Assembly: GCA_963669155.1 (NCBI GenBank)
Contig: OZ022589.1
Span: forward strand, 434,001-498,000
Length of the DNA: 64,000 bases
Direction: 5' to 3'
From: Arbacia lixula
Lineage: Eukaryota; Echinodermata; Echinoidea; Arbacioida; Arbaciidae
This document shows, in pieces, positions 23,780 through 48,764 of this stretch. Made by a program: the position numbers and the translations under genes. Each line of letters begins with the position of its first letter. Position 1 is the stretch's first letter. The notes under the pieces are model-generated. The model did no database searches, was not told the DNA's origin, and saw only the letters and a list, made by a program, of their open reading frames with translations.

Positions 23780-26362
23780 CTTTCAAAAATGTAGGGGCTT
23801 TAAAAACTATTGCATAACACTTTAACTAGCTCATGATTTATATGAGGTAAAAGCTGAATAGTTGCTCTTTACCCCCATATAAGTCCCATGTCGGAACTTT
23901 TTGATTCAATCTTACTGTTGCAATTTGAAGTTTGGGCTCAAACCGGCACATTACGCACGGTATTCACCAGATTTACCGAAAATGGCCACAACTCTTCCAA
24001 AAATGTCGGGGCTTTAAAAACTATCGCATGACACTTTAACTAACTAATAAATAGTATGAGGTCAAAGCTGAATAGTTGTTCTTTACCCCCATATAAGTCC
24101 CATGTCGGAACTTTTTGATTCAGTCTTACTGTTGCAGTTTGAAGTTTGGGCTCAAACCGGCATTTCGGCCAATTTACGCACGGCATTATCAGAATTTACC
24201 GAGAACGGCCATACCTCTTCCAAAAATGTAAGGGTTTTAAACCTATCGCGTGACACTTTAACTAGCTCGTTATTTATATGAGGTCAAAGCTGAATAGTTG
24301 CTCTTTACCCCCATATAGGTCCCATGTCGGAACTTTTTGATTCAATCTTACTGTTGCAGTTTGAATATAGGGCTCAAACCGGAATATGACGCACGGTATT
24401 CACAAGATCTACCGAAAATTGCCATAACTCTTCCAAAAATGTAGGGGCTTCTAAACCTATCGCATGACACTTTAACTAACTAATAAATAGTATGAGGTCA
24501 AAGCTGAATAGTTGCTCTTTACCCCCATATAGGTCCCATGTCGGAACTTTTTGATTCAATCTTACTGTTGCAGTTTGAATATTGGGCTCAAACCGGAATA
24601 TGACGCACGGTATTCACAAGATCTACCGAAAATTGCCATAACTCTTCCAAAAATGTAGGGGCTTCTAAACCTATCGCATGACACTTTAACTAACTAATAA
24701 ATAGTATGAGGTCAAAGCTGAATGGTTGCTTTTTATCCCCATATAGGTCTCATGTCGGAACTTTTTGATTTAGTCTTACTGTTGCAGTTTGAAGTTTGGG
24801 CTCAAACCGGCATCTCGGCCAATTTACGCACGGCATTATCAGAATTTACCGAGAACGGCCATACCTCTTCCAAAAATGTAAGGGTTTTAAACCTATCGCA
24901 TGACACTTTAACTAGCTCATTATTTATATGAGGTGAAAGCTGAATAGTTGCTCTTTACCCCCATATAGGTCCCATGTCGGAACTTTTTGATTCAATCTTA
25001 CTGTTGCAGTTTGAATATAGGGCTCAAACCGGCATATTACGCACGGTATTCACAAGATCTACCGAAAATTGCCATAACTCTTCCAAAAATGTAGGGGCTT
25101 CTAAACCTATCGCATGACACTTTAACTAACTAATAAATAGTATGAGGTCAAAGCTGAATAGTTGCTCTTTACCCCCATATAGGTCCCATGTCGGAACTTT
25201 TTGATTCAATCTTACTGTTGCAGTTTGAATATAGGGCTCAAACCGGAATATGACGCACGGTATTCACAAGATCTACCGAAAATTGCCATAACTCTTCCAA
25301 AAATGTAGGGGCTTCTAAACCTATCGCATGACACTTTAACTAACTAATAAATAGTATGAGGTCAAAGCTGAATGGTTGCTTTTTATCCCCATATAAGTCC
25401 CATGTCGGAACTTTTTGATTCAATCTTACTGTTGCAGTTTGAATATAGGGCTCAAACCGGCATATTACGCACGGCATTATCAGAATTTACCGAAAATGGC
25501 CAAAACTCTTCCAAAAATGTCGGGGCTTTTAAACCTATTGCATGACACTTTAACTAGCTCATTATTTATATGAGGTGAAAGCTGAATAGTTGCTCTTTAC
25601 CCCCATATAGGTCCCATGTCGGAACTTTTTGATTCAATCTTACTGTTGCAGTTTGAATATAGGGCTCAAACCGGCATATTACGCACGGCATTATCAGAAT
25701 TTACCGAAAATGGCCAAAACTCTTCCAAAAATGTCGGGGCTTCTAAACCTATCGCATGACACTTTAACTAGCTCATTATTTATATGAGGTCAAAGCTGAA
25801 TAGTTGCTCTTTACCCCCATATAGGTCCCATGTCGGAACTTTTTGATTCAATCTTACTGTTGCAGTTTGAATATAGGGCTCAAACCGGCATATTACGCAC
25901 GGCATTATCAGAATTTACCGAAAATGGCCAAAACTCTTCCAAAAATGTCGGGGCTTTTAAACCTATCGCATGACACTTTAACTAGCTCATTATTTATATG
26001 AGGTGAAAGCTGAATAGCTGTTCTTAATCCCCATATAGGTCTCATGTCGGAACTTTTTGATTCAATCTTACTGTTGCAGTTTGAATTCGGGGCTCAGACC
26101 GGCATATTACGCACGGCATTATCAGAATTTACCGAAGATGGCCATAACTCTTCCAAAAATGTAGCGGCTTCTAAACCTATCGCATGACACTTTAACTAAC
26201 TAATAAATAGTATGTAGTAAAAGCTGATATATTGCTCTTTATCCCCATATAGATGCCATGTCGGAACTTTTTGATTCAGTCTTACTGTTGCAGTTTGAAG
26301 TTTGGGCTCAAACCGGCATTTCGGCCAATTTACGCACGACATTATCAGAATATACCGAGAAC
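23780..26362 (+). repeat. 214-bp tandem array, block 3 (forward)
   Basis: About twelve copies of the same unit in forward orientation. Neighbouring copies in this block are more alike than copies in block 1, with a shared GATCTACCGAAAATTG variant and pairs of near-identical units, suggesting recent local amplification. Confidence 0.9.
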
Positions 26363-27620
26363 GGCGTAATATGCCGGTTTGAGCCCTATATTGAAACTGC
26401 AACAGTAAGATTGAATCAAAAAGTTCCGACATGGGACCTATATGGGGGTAAAGAGCAACTATTCACCTTCTACCTCATACTATTTATTAGTTTGTTAAAG
26501 TGTCATGCGATAGGTTTAGAAGCCCCTACATTTTTGGAAGAGTTATGGCAATCTTCGGTAAATCTGGTGAATACCATGCGTCATATGCCGGTTTGAGCCC
26601 TATATTCAAACTGAAACAGTAAGATTGAATCAAAAGGTTCCGACAAGGGACCTATATGGGAGTAAAAAGCAACTATTCAGCTTTGACCTCATGTAAATCA
26701 TAAGCTAGTTAAAGTGTCATGCGATAGGTTTAAAAGCCCCGACATTTTTGGATGAGTTATGGCCATTTTCGATAAATTCTGATAATGCCGTGCGTAATAT
26801 GCCGGTCTGAGCCCTAAATTCAAATTGCAACAGTAAGTCTAAATCAAAAAGTTCCGACATGGGACCTATATGGGGATAAAGAACAATTATTCAGCTTTGA
26901 CCTTATACTATTTATTAGTTAGTTAATGTGTCATGCGATGGGTTAAAAAGCCCCGACATTTTTGAAAGAGTTCTGGCCATTTTCGAAAAATCCTACGCAT
27001 GCGGTGCGTAATATGCCGGTTTGAGCCCAAACTTCAAACTGCAACAGTAAGAATGAATCAAAAAGTTCCGAAATGGCACCTATATGGGGATAAAGAGCAA
27101 CTATTGAGCTTTGACCTCATACTATTTATTAGTTAGTTAAAGTGTCATGCGATATGTTTAAAAGCCCCGACATTTTTGGAAGAGTTATGGCCATTTTCAG
27201 TAAATCTTGGGAATACCGTGCGTGATATACCTGTTTGAGCCCGGATTTCAAAATGAAACAGTAAGATCTAGAAAAAAAGTTTCGACATGCCACCTATTTG
27301 AGATTGTACATCAACTAATTAGCTTTCATGTGATATAAATCATAAGTTAGTTTAAGTGTCATACGATAGTTCAAGAGGTATTAACATTGTTAGAGGAATT
27401 ACGAGTAATCTCGGTTTATCCTGTGAATGCTGTGCATAAATTGGCCGAAATGCCGGTTTCAGCCCATATTTCAAATTGGAACAGTAAGATCCAGTCAAAG
27501 TGTTCCGACATGCCACCTATATGAGAGTGTAGAGCAATTATTCTGCTTTTACCCGGTATAAATCATTAGTTAGTTTAAGTTTCAAATGATAGTGGTAAAG
27601 GCCCTGGATTTTGATAAGGA
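26363..27620 (-). repeat. 214-bp tandem array, block 4 (reverse)
   Basis: About six inverted copies, beginning abruptly at 26363 and becoming more diverged towards the right outer arm (the last two copies, after about 27230, differ most). Confidence 0.88.
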
Positions 27621-28253
27621 CTACACGCCTTCTTCTTTAGGGCATGGCCGATGCGCCGCCTATATCGTTTTCCAAGTTGGATTTGTTCATCTTCTATACG
27701 GAAGAAAAATATTGTTTTTACGTTTTTTATATATCAAGTAAAGACATACATAGATCCTTTAAATGATCCAGCTTCGTTTTTCTCATAAGTGCCACGTAAT
27801 GTATTTTTTATTCCACTTCTTGTGTCTTTATTTTTACACTTAACGCTTTAAATTCTCATTTGTTTTTTTGAAGACACCGTAGCACCGAATTCTATTGTTC
27901 TCACCCGTAGCAGACGACGGAAGTCTTAATGGTCGCGGACCGGAAGTCTTATTGGTCGCCAAAAGTAGCTCAATAAAAAATTTATCTGATTTTTAAAAAA
28001 ATATTTCCCCTAAATTTTGAAATCAATAAATTGTAAATTCTTATTAAGTCATGATTTTGTTTTGATATTTCTTTAATATAATAGTTTAAGTTTATAAATA
28101 ATTTATGATGGAAAATAAATTAAAACAGTTGATATCATTTTCGCTGCACTATTAAATGTACCACTGCATCAGGATTCCAATATACGTTGCATGTGCAGCG
28201 AAAGCATATGTTCATGTACAATCGAAAATCCAACACGAAATTTGGAAAGCAAA

Positions 28254-40932
<12,679 letters not shown>

Positions 40933-40969
40933 ACCACACACTCCTTCACTCCGACGTAAAGAACTCTAT

Positions 40970-41190
40970 TAAGAGAGAAGCCTGAGCAGAAATATGTTGT
41001 TTCTGCCTAGTCTTGAAAAACATGGAGGTGTAATGCTCTACGAGAAAACAAAGTTAAATTATGTTTCATCTCCCTCCACCTCACTCTCTAATATTAACTC
41101 TGAAAGGTGAAGCCGAGCAGAAATATGCTGGTTCTGTCTCTTCATTAAATCCCGGAGGTGAGAGATTCTACCAGAAAAAAAAAAACCTGT
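40970..41190 (+). repeat. Diverged direct repeat in PSMD11 3' UTR
   Basis: GAAGCCTGAGCAGAAATATG near 40978 and GAAGCCGAGCAGAAATATG near 41110 begin two similar segments that both continue through TTCTG, GGAGGTG and ACGAGAAAA / ACCAGAAAA. The offset is about 132 bp. They lie just after the stop codon and may be UTR elements or a simple duplication. Confidence 0.6.
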
Positions 41191-42177
41191 CTAGATGTTG
41201 TCTGGCCCCTTATTAATGCAAGAGCTCTGAAAGAGATATTCACTCAATGCTGTGTGCTGTTGTTTCTGTTCAGATGTAAAGACAGCAAAAACAAGGGACA
41301 CATTCCATTATTTGTCCAACAGTTGTATAGAGGAGTGCTGTAGATACCGAAGAGGAGTGTGCATTTAGCTTGGTTGTGACCCTGACATACCTTGTTCGAC
41401 TGTCTTTGAGAACATCCAGTCAAAGGCATTGTGTCAGTGAAGGAGAAAACAGATCGTTAAATCCTCTATCTCAAGCAACGATCTTGTTTTTTTGGTCCAT
41501 AAAATAGGTGTGTTACTGGTGCAAGCAGTGAACACCAGGGTATTTGGCAGTCCTATTGCTTTGGTTAAAACTGGTCTTGCATGTCCACAGCTTGCATCAG
41601 TCTGCTGGCCATTGCCTGCAAGGTGCAGGACGATTGTGACTATTACTTTCAATATCTTTGTGTGTAAATGCCTTACAATGTAGAAGAAAATGCCTCTGAC
41701 GGCTCCCTGTATGTTATAGCAAAGACAAATTATATCGACCATCAAGACAGAGTATCCCTATTGCCAGGAAAGAAATCAGATTTTGTAAAAAAAAACATGG
41801 AAAGTGAAAGAAAATACTGTACTGTATAAGAAATTCCCTCACAAAATTAGATAAGAAAATTGACTTTGAGCAGAACTATACTGATCTTTAGATTTCAAAT
41901 AGATTTTGGGCTGCTGCTCTCTGCAAGACAGTACACGAATGTACATGATGGTCGCCATGTTTCAAACGTGGACAAGGATATTCTTTTAAAAACTTTTCCT
42001 GGAAGTGTTTGTGAAGCTATGACTATGGAATTTCATACATGTTATTGTTGATATATACTCGTGATCCATGCCAAGTTTCATGACTTATGCATTTTGAGTT
42101 ATTAGTGTGTGGATGTTAGTCTCTGGTGGCTGCAGCCTGGACAGTGAAGGCAGCAAGCTTCTTAGTGATCATGCCCT

Positions 42178-42505
42178 GGGGGGTGGTTCTCCAAGTTGTT
42201 CGTAAGCTACCAATGACTTTACAAACGACTGGTGATCCCTTCTTGTTCTAAATGCGATACCACACTTTGTTCCTGTTTAAACATATTGGGAGTTAGTTTC
42301 CAACAACCCTAATAAAATTTGACAGAATCACAAGCTTTGTATTAAAACAAAGTCTTGTTAACAAGAATTTCCATTTATAAACATCAGATTTGAACTGGAG
42401 CTGATGGGAATGAAAATGATTAAGAATGTGATTTAGCACAAGAAGGGATCACCAGTTGTTCTCAAAGTCGTTTGTAGCTTACAAACAGCTTGGTGAAACA
42501 CCCCC
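42178..42505. mobile_element. Palindromic MITE downstream of PSMD11
   Basis: The inverted arms resemble those of the element at 39.34 kb: GTTCGTAAGCTAC, GACTGGTGATCCCTTCTTG on the left and the complement on the right, ending CTTGGTGAAACACCCCC. Its interior is longer (328 bp in all). Confidence 0.72.
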
Positions 42506-42945
42506 AGGCCTGCTTAGCACCCAGGATTCAATCTGGATCAGGTTCCAGGCTTGTAAATCACATCAAATGCTGCTCAACAGGATTGATGTGTATTGATGGT
42601 GAAATAATCCATAAATGGCTTGCGAAGGATTAAAGGCAGTGTATTCCTAATGCAGACACGACTAAGAACCAGAAGAACAACATCATTACAGGTTTAATGT
42701 GGACAGGTTAAATCTTAACAGTAATAGATAATTCCAATCATACATGAAATACGTATTGGGCGTGATGTCTTTTGCAAATGGAAATGAAGTTTAGAGTTAT
42801 GGATGATACTTGTCATAAAGTTGTGAAGAAATCTTGCTAGTGTACAGCATTTATCTGCTCAAGTCACTTATCTTATGATGTTAAAAAAAGAAATCGTCAG
42901 TACAAGAGTGACATGACGGAAAGACAATGTTTTTATAGACTCTAC

Positions 42946-42951
42946 AATAAA
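42946..42951 (+). terminator. Candidate polyadenylation signal
   Basis: AATAAA lies about 2 kb after the PSMD11 stop codon. It is one possible signal for a long 3' UTR; transcript evidence is lacking. Confidence 0.25.
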
Positions 42952-43918
42952 TCAGTTTGAACTAATAATGGGAAATTACATTCTACGGTAAGTTGGCTTT
43001 TATTTCTTCATTATGTGTGAGGTTCTGCAGAAGTATTTTCTTCTGTAGCTGTTGTTTTTACATATTTATATTTGAAACCTGCAAACGGTTTATTGGTGCA
43101 CTGCCTTCAAGAACAAACTCTGGGCATGCCAACACTTCTTCGTCACAGCTGCTGGAAAAATCAGAAAATATAAAATTCTTTTAAGAAAATATATGGTATG
43201 TGTTCTTGGCTAGACAATGTCTCACACTACATGTATTTGATAGGGCCTTTGATATAAATTCCATTCTGCCTAGAATTGAGGCTATTATCCTGTAGCAGTG
43301 AAAGTGCATTCATTGGAGAAGAACATGAGTAAACTGTTCTTTGTTGGATTTAGTGAAAAATTAACAAAGAATTTGGAATTGAGGGTAACATTAATGCTCT
43401 ATGCTCCAGACAAACTCCTGTTCTATGGGATTTGTGTGCATCCATGGAGCATCAAAGACTGAACTAAGTATGGATTCTACCTTGTTATATATCATGTACA
43501 TTGTTTTGTATTCCTTTGAAGTCATATGTTTTGAGGCAGCAAAAGTTTAGCACTTGTAAGTAATGTTCTGTGTGGTCAGAATTTTCATGACGATGTATTA
43601 AAACATGAATATGACCTTTGACCTTGCTAGTGTGGATCCTCTATAGATATCACACGTGAGATTAATGTATTAATATATTGCTTGGTGGGATGTTTTGTTT
43701 GGATGGTAAAATGATATTGGTCAGTGTGTCAGTCGATTGCTTGCCTGTTTTAGCCTGCGCTTGCTTGCTTGAATGGTTTAGTTGGTTGGTTGGGGACTTA
43801 TGGTCGTCGTTTGTGTGTCGACTAGTTTAGTTCGTTGGTTGGTAGGTAGGTCAATTGGTTTGGTTACTAATGCATGTCGTTTCTATTCGTGTGTATTCTT
43901 GGTTAAACATGTTAAATA
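42952..43918. other. Interval with no recognised gene
   Basis: Short open frames here have no family resemblance or splice context. GGTTGGTTGG-type words occur near 43780-43860 ahead of the pyrimidine tract. Confidence 0.35.
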
Positions 43919-44182
43919 CTTCTCTTCCTCATCTTTCTTCTACCCATCTTCTTATTCTCCTTCCTCATCTTTGTTCTACTCCTCCTTCCTTTTCCTCTCC
44001 CTTTTCTTTTTATCCCCCCCTCTCTCTCTCTCTCTTTCTGTTTCTTCTTCTTCTTCTTGTCCTTCTTCTTCTTCTTCTCCTCCTTCTTTTTTTTTTTTTT
44101 TCTTCTTCTTCTTCTTCTTCTTCTTCTTGTCCTTCTTCTTATCCTTCTTCTTCTTCTTCTTCTTCTTCTTCTCCTTCTTCTT

Positions 44183-44213
<31 letters not shown>

Positions 44214-44376
44214 TCCTTCTTCTTCTTCTTCTTCTTCTTCTTCTTCTTCTTCTTCTTCTTCTTCTTCTTCTTCTTCTTCTTCTTCTTCTTCTTCTTCTTC
44301 TTCTTCTTCTTCTTCTTCTTCTTCTTCTTCTTCTTCTTCTTCTTCTTCTTCTTCTTCTTCTTCTTCTTCTTTTTCC
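43919..44376 (+). repeat. Long pyrimidine tract with (TTC)n microsatellite
   Basis: About 450 bases are almost pure pyrimidine on the plus strand. From about 44217 to 44371 it is an uninterrupted TTC repeat of about 52 units; the left half is interrupted by TCC, TTG and TAT. GAA/TTC tracts of this length can form triplex DNA. The poly-Ser, poly-Leu, poly-Phe, poly-Lys and poly-Glu frames here are by-products. Confidence 0.95.
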
Positions 44377-44502
44377 GCAGTGCCCTCATCTTCAATGGTC
44401 ATGTGTGCATTTTGTCACCAACAGAACATATACACTGTACATCCTATTGAACAATATTTGATGTGTGACAGAAAGATCTTTTTCTTACTCTACAAGCTTC
44501 GC

Positions 44503-46240
44503 ACTTGATATTTGCACAATCAACACTAACCAATGTTATTAATGGTTAACTTGAATACCAAGAGATAACACCTTACAAGGAGATTATATTCTCAACAGTG
44601 GTTTTCCCCAAGTTGTGTTTCAGTTCACTTTAAACAATATATCATTTTTGGTTTATATTGCCTGGTTCAAAGTGTTGCTACCTTTCCTCAACAGTATAGG
44701 ACATCATGGAAATTATGAAAATGGATACTTGATTTTATGATCATTTTTTTTCTGCTAAATAATCACAACAGTACAATCAGAACATGTACAAACCATCGTA
44801 TAAGAGGAAAGAAGTAAAAAAAAAGTCAAGAAAATTATTTAGAGATATATTGTAAACCTTGAAATAAATATTCAATGTAAGAATAAACAATATACAACAT
44901 AATAAGATCTGAATGATATGTTGCTGCTTTTACGTTGATATATAATTGTACAAATCGAATTCGCTGGCGAATTCTACCATCAATTTAAATTCACGCTGTA
45001 AAGTAGTACTTCAAAGATAATGTGGCAAATAATTGACTCTTATCATATTTTCTAATACGCCTTGTAGGACTAGGCCTTCTTCACTTGTTTCTATGAACCC
45101 TTATTCCATCCGTCAAAATGCGAACATTTCTTACTAAGAACACGGAAAAACTCTTCAAGGCCCGCTCTTGTATTGTGTCTGAAAAGTATCAGCTTATTTA
45201 GACAAAATCAATTGAAATTCAAAATTCAAAAGAATAACAATTTTCTGCTTATTTCTTAAACTTTTCCCATTTTTATAATTTGTGTAGTCAAAACAACTTG
45301 TTATCAGGTCTTATAACCATCATTTAAAAAAAGTAAAAAAGTAACAGTAACACCTCCGCTACTGATGGTTTCGCACTTGATATTTGCACAATCAACACTA
45401 TCCAATGTTATTAATGGTTAACTTGAATACCAAGAGATAACACCTTGCAAGGAGATTATATTCTCAACAGTGGTTTTCCCCAAGTTGTATTTCAGTTCAC
45501 TTCAAACAATATATCATTTTTGGTTTATATTGCTTGGTTCAAAGTGTTGCTACCTTTCCTCAACAGTATAGGACATCATGGAAATTATGAAAATGAACAC
45601 TTGAGTTTGTAATCAATTTTTTTCCCTGCTAAATAATCACAACAGTACAATCAGAACATGTACAAATCATCGTATAAGAGGAAAGAAGTAAAAACAAAAA
45701 ACTCAGGAAAATTAATTAGAGATATATTGTAAACCTTGAAATAAATATTCAATGTAAGAATAAACAATATACTACATAATAATCTGAATCTGAATGATAC
45801 GTTGCTGCTTTTACGTTGATATATAATTGTACAAATTAAATTCGCTGGCGAATTCTATAATCATTTTAGATTTACGCTGTAAAGTAGTACTTCAAGGATA
45901 CTGTGGCAAATAAGTGACTCTTCTAATATTTTCTAATACGCCTTGTAGGACTAGGCCTTCTTCACTTTACTACATGTCAGAGGTGGAGGAGGCTGTGAAA
46001 GAAATGCATGTATGTGCGCGAACTGATTTGTTTCTATGAACCCTTATTCCATCCATCAAAATGCGAACATTTCTTACTAAAACACGGAATAATTCGTCAA
46101 GGCCCGCTCTTGTATTGTGTCTTGAAAGTGTCATCTCATTTAGAAAAAGAAAATCAATTGAAATAATAAAATTGAAAATCCTTTCAATTTTCTGATCATT
46201 TCTTAAACTTTTCAAAAAAAATTGTGTAGTCAAACAACAT
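44503..46240 (+). repeat. Tandem duplication of about 870 bp
   Basis: Copy 1 starts CGCACTTGATATTTGC near 44506 and copy 2 starts with the same words near 45372. Both run in parallel through CAAGAGATAACACC, GAATTCGCTGGCGAATTC-like and GTAGGACTAGGCCTTC segments to AACCCTTATTCCATC. Copy 2 has an insertion of about 55 bp near 45970-46025. No coding region or terminal repeats were seen. Confidence 0.85.
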
Positions 46241-46486
46241 GTTATCAGGGCTTTTAACCATGATTCAATATCAAAATAGTAGGCCTAACATTTAATCGCA
46301 AAGATAAATTAGTAACAGTAACATTAAAATGATAAAACAAAATCCATTTTCACATTTGCTCAGATGAAAAAAAATTGTGTTAAAGTTCAAAGTCAAGGGA
46401 CTTTATTTGGGAAATTTGAGTCCCTACGATTTCATCTCATTATCGCGTGACTGGAATGATTATTCATTAAAGTTAGGAAATAGGAA

Positions 46487-46742
46487 ATCTATCTATCTAT
46501 TTAGCCTATTTCTCTGCACTGCTGAAGGAAGGCCTCATCATTTTCCATCTTGATCTATATTGTGCCGTTCGTTTCCATGTCACACTACCATATTCTCTAA
46601 TATCGTCAATCCACCTCTTACTTTGTATGCCTCTTCTTCTGGTGTTAGCTCTGGGGTTCCAGATGGTTAATTTATATGTCCATCTGTCATCTTTCCTCCT
46701 GGCCAGATGACCAACCCACCTCCATTTCTTTGATTTAATTTC
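46487..46742 (-). pseudogene. RTE-like LINE, 3' end fragment
   Basis: The minus strand encodes a C-terminal LINE segment, KWRWVGHLARRKDDRWTYKL, followed by WNPRANTRRRGIQSKRWIDD and a stop, then a (TAGA)n tail at 46503-46487. This conserved tail and the microsatellite end are typical of RTE-type non-LTR retrotransposons. The rest of the element is absent (severe 5' truncation). Confidence 0.75.
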
Positions 46743-46869
46743 CTGTACTATGTATTCTCAAATCCATAAATCATGAAGGGTGTGTGAAATACTCTACCAC
46801 ACTGGCAAGGTGGATTGGTAGAGGTCGAATGAGTTCCAAGGACTCCAACCCGATGTAAAGGAAGTCTTA

Positions 46870-47641
46870 ACCCTAATAAGGCCGGGCTTTTTGGACTGTT
46901 CTGTGGCCGGGGGGAGGGGGGAGGGGGGGGGGGGTTGATTCAACCCCCTCTTGAGATCTCGGTCATCGTTCGCGCGATTGCGACAAAATTTGGCACGCAC
47001 GATACCTGTGTCATAATCTACAAGATTGTTTTATTACATTTATCAAAATTGTTAAGTGCTAATTTTGATTAATTAATTATGCAAATTTAGCCAACAATTG
47101 TATTAAACACTAAATAAGAACATTTAGAGACTAATATTGGGTTTGTATATCTGTTATGATATGTTTAACAATTGGTCATCAACAAACTTTGAAAATTCAT
47201 ATGTATTTTATTGTTTTTGGAATTTCTTATGTATTTCCTTATTTTTTTACTTTTGCTTTTCTTCGTTTTTTTTAATTGAAAATTGTCACTGACCACTTTT
47301 CAGCCATGATTAGCATTAAATTAATCAATCAAAATTATCAAATGGAAAAATAATAAGGTTTTTATGAGTTTTATGAACGAGCACTGTTTTCCATAGGAAA
47401 TGCACACAAAATTGCATAATTGTCCACGTTTTGGGATGACATACGTTACGAAAACGTGCATGGCTCCGCAATGGTATGCGTGGATGTCGCAAATTTGGTC
47501 TCAAAAGATGCGCAAGACCTGAAAGAAAAAAGTCACGAAGTGTCGCGATGAGTCTTTCTTGCGTTGCGGCATTATTGCACGAAACGCCGAGGGGGGGGGG
47601 GGGGGGGTTGATTCACCCCCCCTCCCCGGCCGTTTTAAGGT
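46870..47641. mobile_element. MITE with G-rich subterminal tracts, TA target
   Basis: The imperfect TIRs ACCCTAATAAGGCCGG and ACCTTAAAACGGCCGG are flanked by TA. Inside each end is a G/C run next to GGTTGATTCA, also inverted. The interior is non-coding. Confidence 0.6.
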
Positions 47642-47879
47642 TAGGTTCGATCTGGTTTTTAATTCTGACAGGGGCTAATGCCCTAGCGTGGGTTGCCCGG
47701 ATTAGTCGCCAAGCACTCGACCGTGTAACAGGTAGCACTGGATTACACGATGACCAGTGGCAGGACTAACCTGACCTGACTAATAGGAGCGATCTCCCCT
47801 TTTGTCTCTCTAAACCTTGAAAAACTGCTTCGTCCCAGTGCTAATCGATTGCTTTCGTCATTGTAGACGATATACCTGA

Positions 47880-48390
47880 CAGGGTCCACTCGTGCAGGTA
47901 AAGGAGATGAAACTCGAGCATAACATTATATAAAAATATGCATGGATACTAAAGCTGATGAATGTCAAAAGCATTCCACAATCATGACAATGCTTTGATG
48001 TCCCACGCACTTGGAAAGAATATCTTCACGTGCCCTTTTTGTCTGTAGAAGCTTTGCTTTTGTGTTGTTGTCATGGGCAAAAATATAACAGATCCTGTAA
48101 TCTGCTCTTTTCGAAAAGTAATAACAAAAAAACTTAAAATATACTTGAATCACTTAAAAATGGACTAATTTCTTTACTCTCCGACATCTTGCGAATCTGT
48201 GGGATTCAATCATTGTCAAAACGATATCTTAAGCTATATATCTTTTGAAAAGTGCTTGTGTGCGCTTGCGTGCAGCTGATTAGCATAATGGACATAAATC
48301 CTTGTAACTACTTGTTTGAAATATTTCAGCAGTGTGTATATTTCGTCAAATGTACTGTCACATGAGTGTCAACTATCCCCGTGACGTGTT
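47880..48390 (+). mobile_element. hAT-like MITE copy, related to the one at 61.2 kb
   Basis: From CAGGG at about 47880 the sequence matches the element at 61226-61939: GAAACTCGAGCATAA, CAAAAGCATTCCA, AATCATGACAATGCTTTGAT and, later, GGGATTCAA. The right terminus is unclear; the match fades after about 48270. Confidence 0.6.
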
Positions 48391-48444
48391 CAATTAATAT
48401 GCATGAGGGCATTTGATACATGACCCCTGCCACCCCACCCCCGC

Positions 48445-48445
<1 letters not shown>

Positions 48446-48475
<30 letters not shown>

Positions 48476-48485
48476 ACACACACAC
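48446..48485. repeat. (CA)n microsatellite
   Basis: About forty bases of CA dinucleotide repeat with one CTCA interruption, just upstream of the promoter-like block. Confidence 0.9.
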
Positions 48486-48625
48486 GTGACGCATTGGCTT
48501 CTGATTGGTTGGGGTTTTGGGGAATCCCAAGATGGGTGTGGCTAAATGTCGCCATATGGAATATTCCAGAGACCTCTTGATTTGAAATAAAACGTGATTC
48601 TTTGATTAATGCATACCATTCGTTC
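48483..48625 (+). promoter_or_regulatory. Promoter-like block of the small Ser/Gly-rich gene
   Basis: Within 90 bases there are an E-box (CACGTG, 48483), two ATTGG (CCAAT) motifs (48493, 48504), a consensus kappa-B site GGGGAATCCC (48519-48528), a CACCC/KLF-type GGGTGTGG (48534) and a heat-shock-element-like GGAATATTCC (48558-48567). AAATAAAA (about 48586) could serve as a weak TATA element, with an initiator-like ACCATTC near 48616. Sites are by consensus only. Confidence 0.5.
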
Positions 48626-48764
48626 ACCTGAGCAGCTCACTTCGTACATCTCTCCTATTACTAGCTACAGTATTCAGATATTGTTGCCATAAAATTGCGT
48701 CTTTGTCATCAACCTTTCGTCATCTCAAAAATATCGAAAAGCGTTTACTACTCAGCTAACGCAG
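48626..48764 (+). other. Probable 5' non-coding exon
   Basis: The stretch ends in ACGCAG|GTAAGA, a strong donor at 48765, and lies between the promoter-like block and the acceptor at 50008. The exact start is unknown. Confidence 0.5.

Larger units (their letters stand above)
17159..27974. mobile_element. Giant nested foldback element, 10.8 kb
   Basis: The outer ends are long inverted repeats: about 290 bp from 17159 matches the complement of about 27690-27974 almost base for base, starting ATTGAGCTACTTTTGGCG. Inside are four blocks of a 214-bp tandem repeat whose orientation runs forward, reverse, centre, forward, reverse. The centre is a second palindrome with its axis at about 23192. Inner and outer ends share GGCGACCAATA followed by CGCGACCA, so the structure may be two related foldbacks joined head to head. 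No protein is encoded. It resembles in plan the sea-urchin TU and Drosophila FB foldback elements, whose long inverted repeats are built from tandem units. No target duplication is evident. Arrays of this kind are prone to assembly error. Confidence 0.85.

Noticed and set aside
17520-27620. Open frames such as MSELFDSVLLLQFE in the 214-bp arrays
   Set aside because: They span the unit in either orientation, are closed in most units, and reflect array sequence only.
43782-44508. Long open frames of poly-Phe, poly-Ser, poly-Leu, poly-Lys and poly-Glu
   Set aside because: All are by-products of the TTC/GAA repeat, open in every frame because the repeat has no stop.
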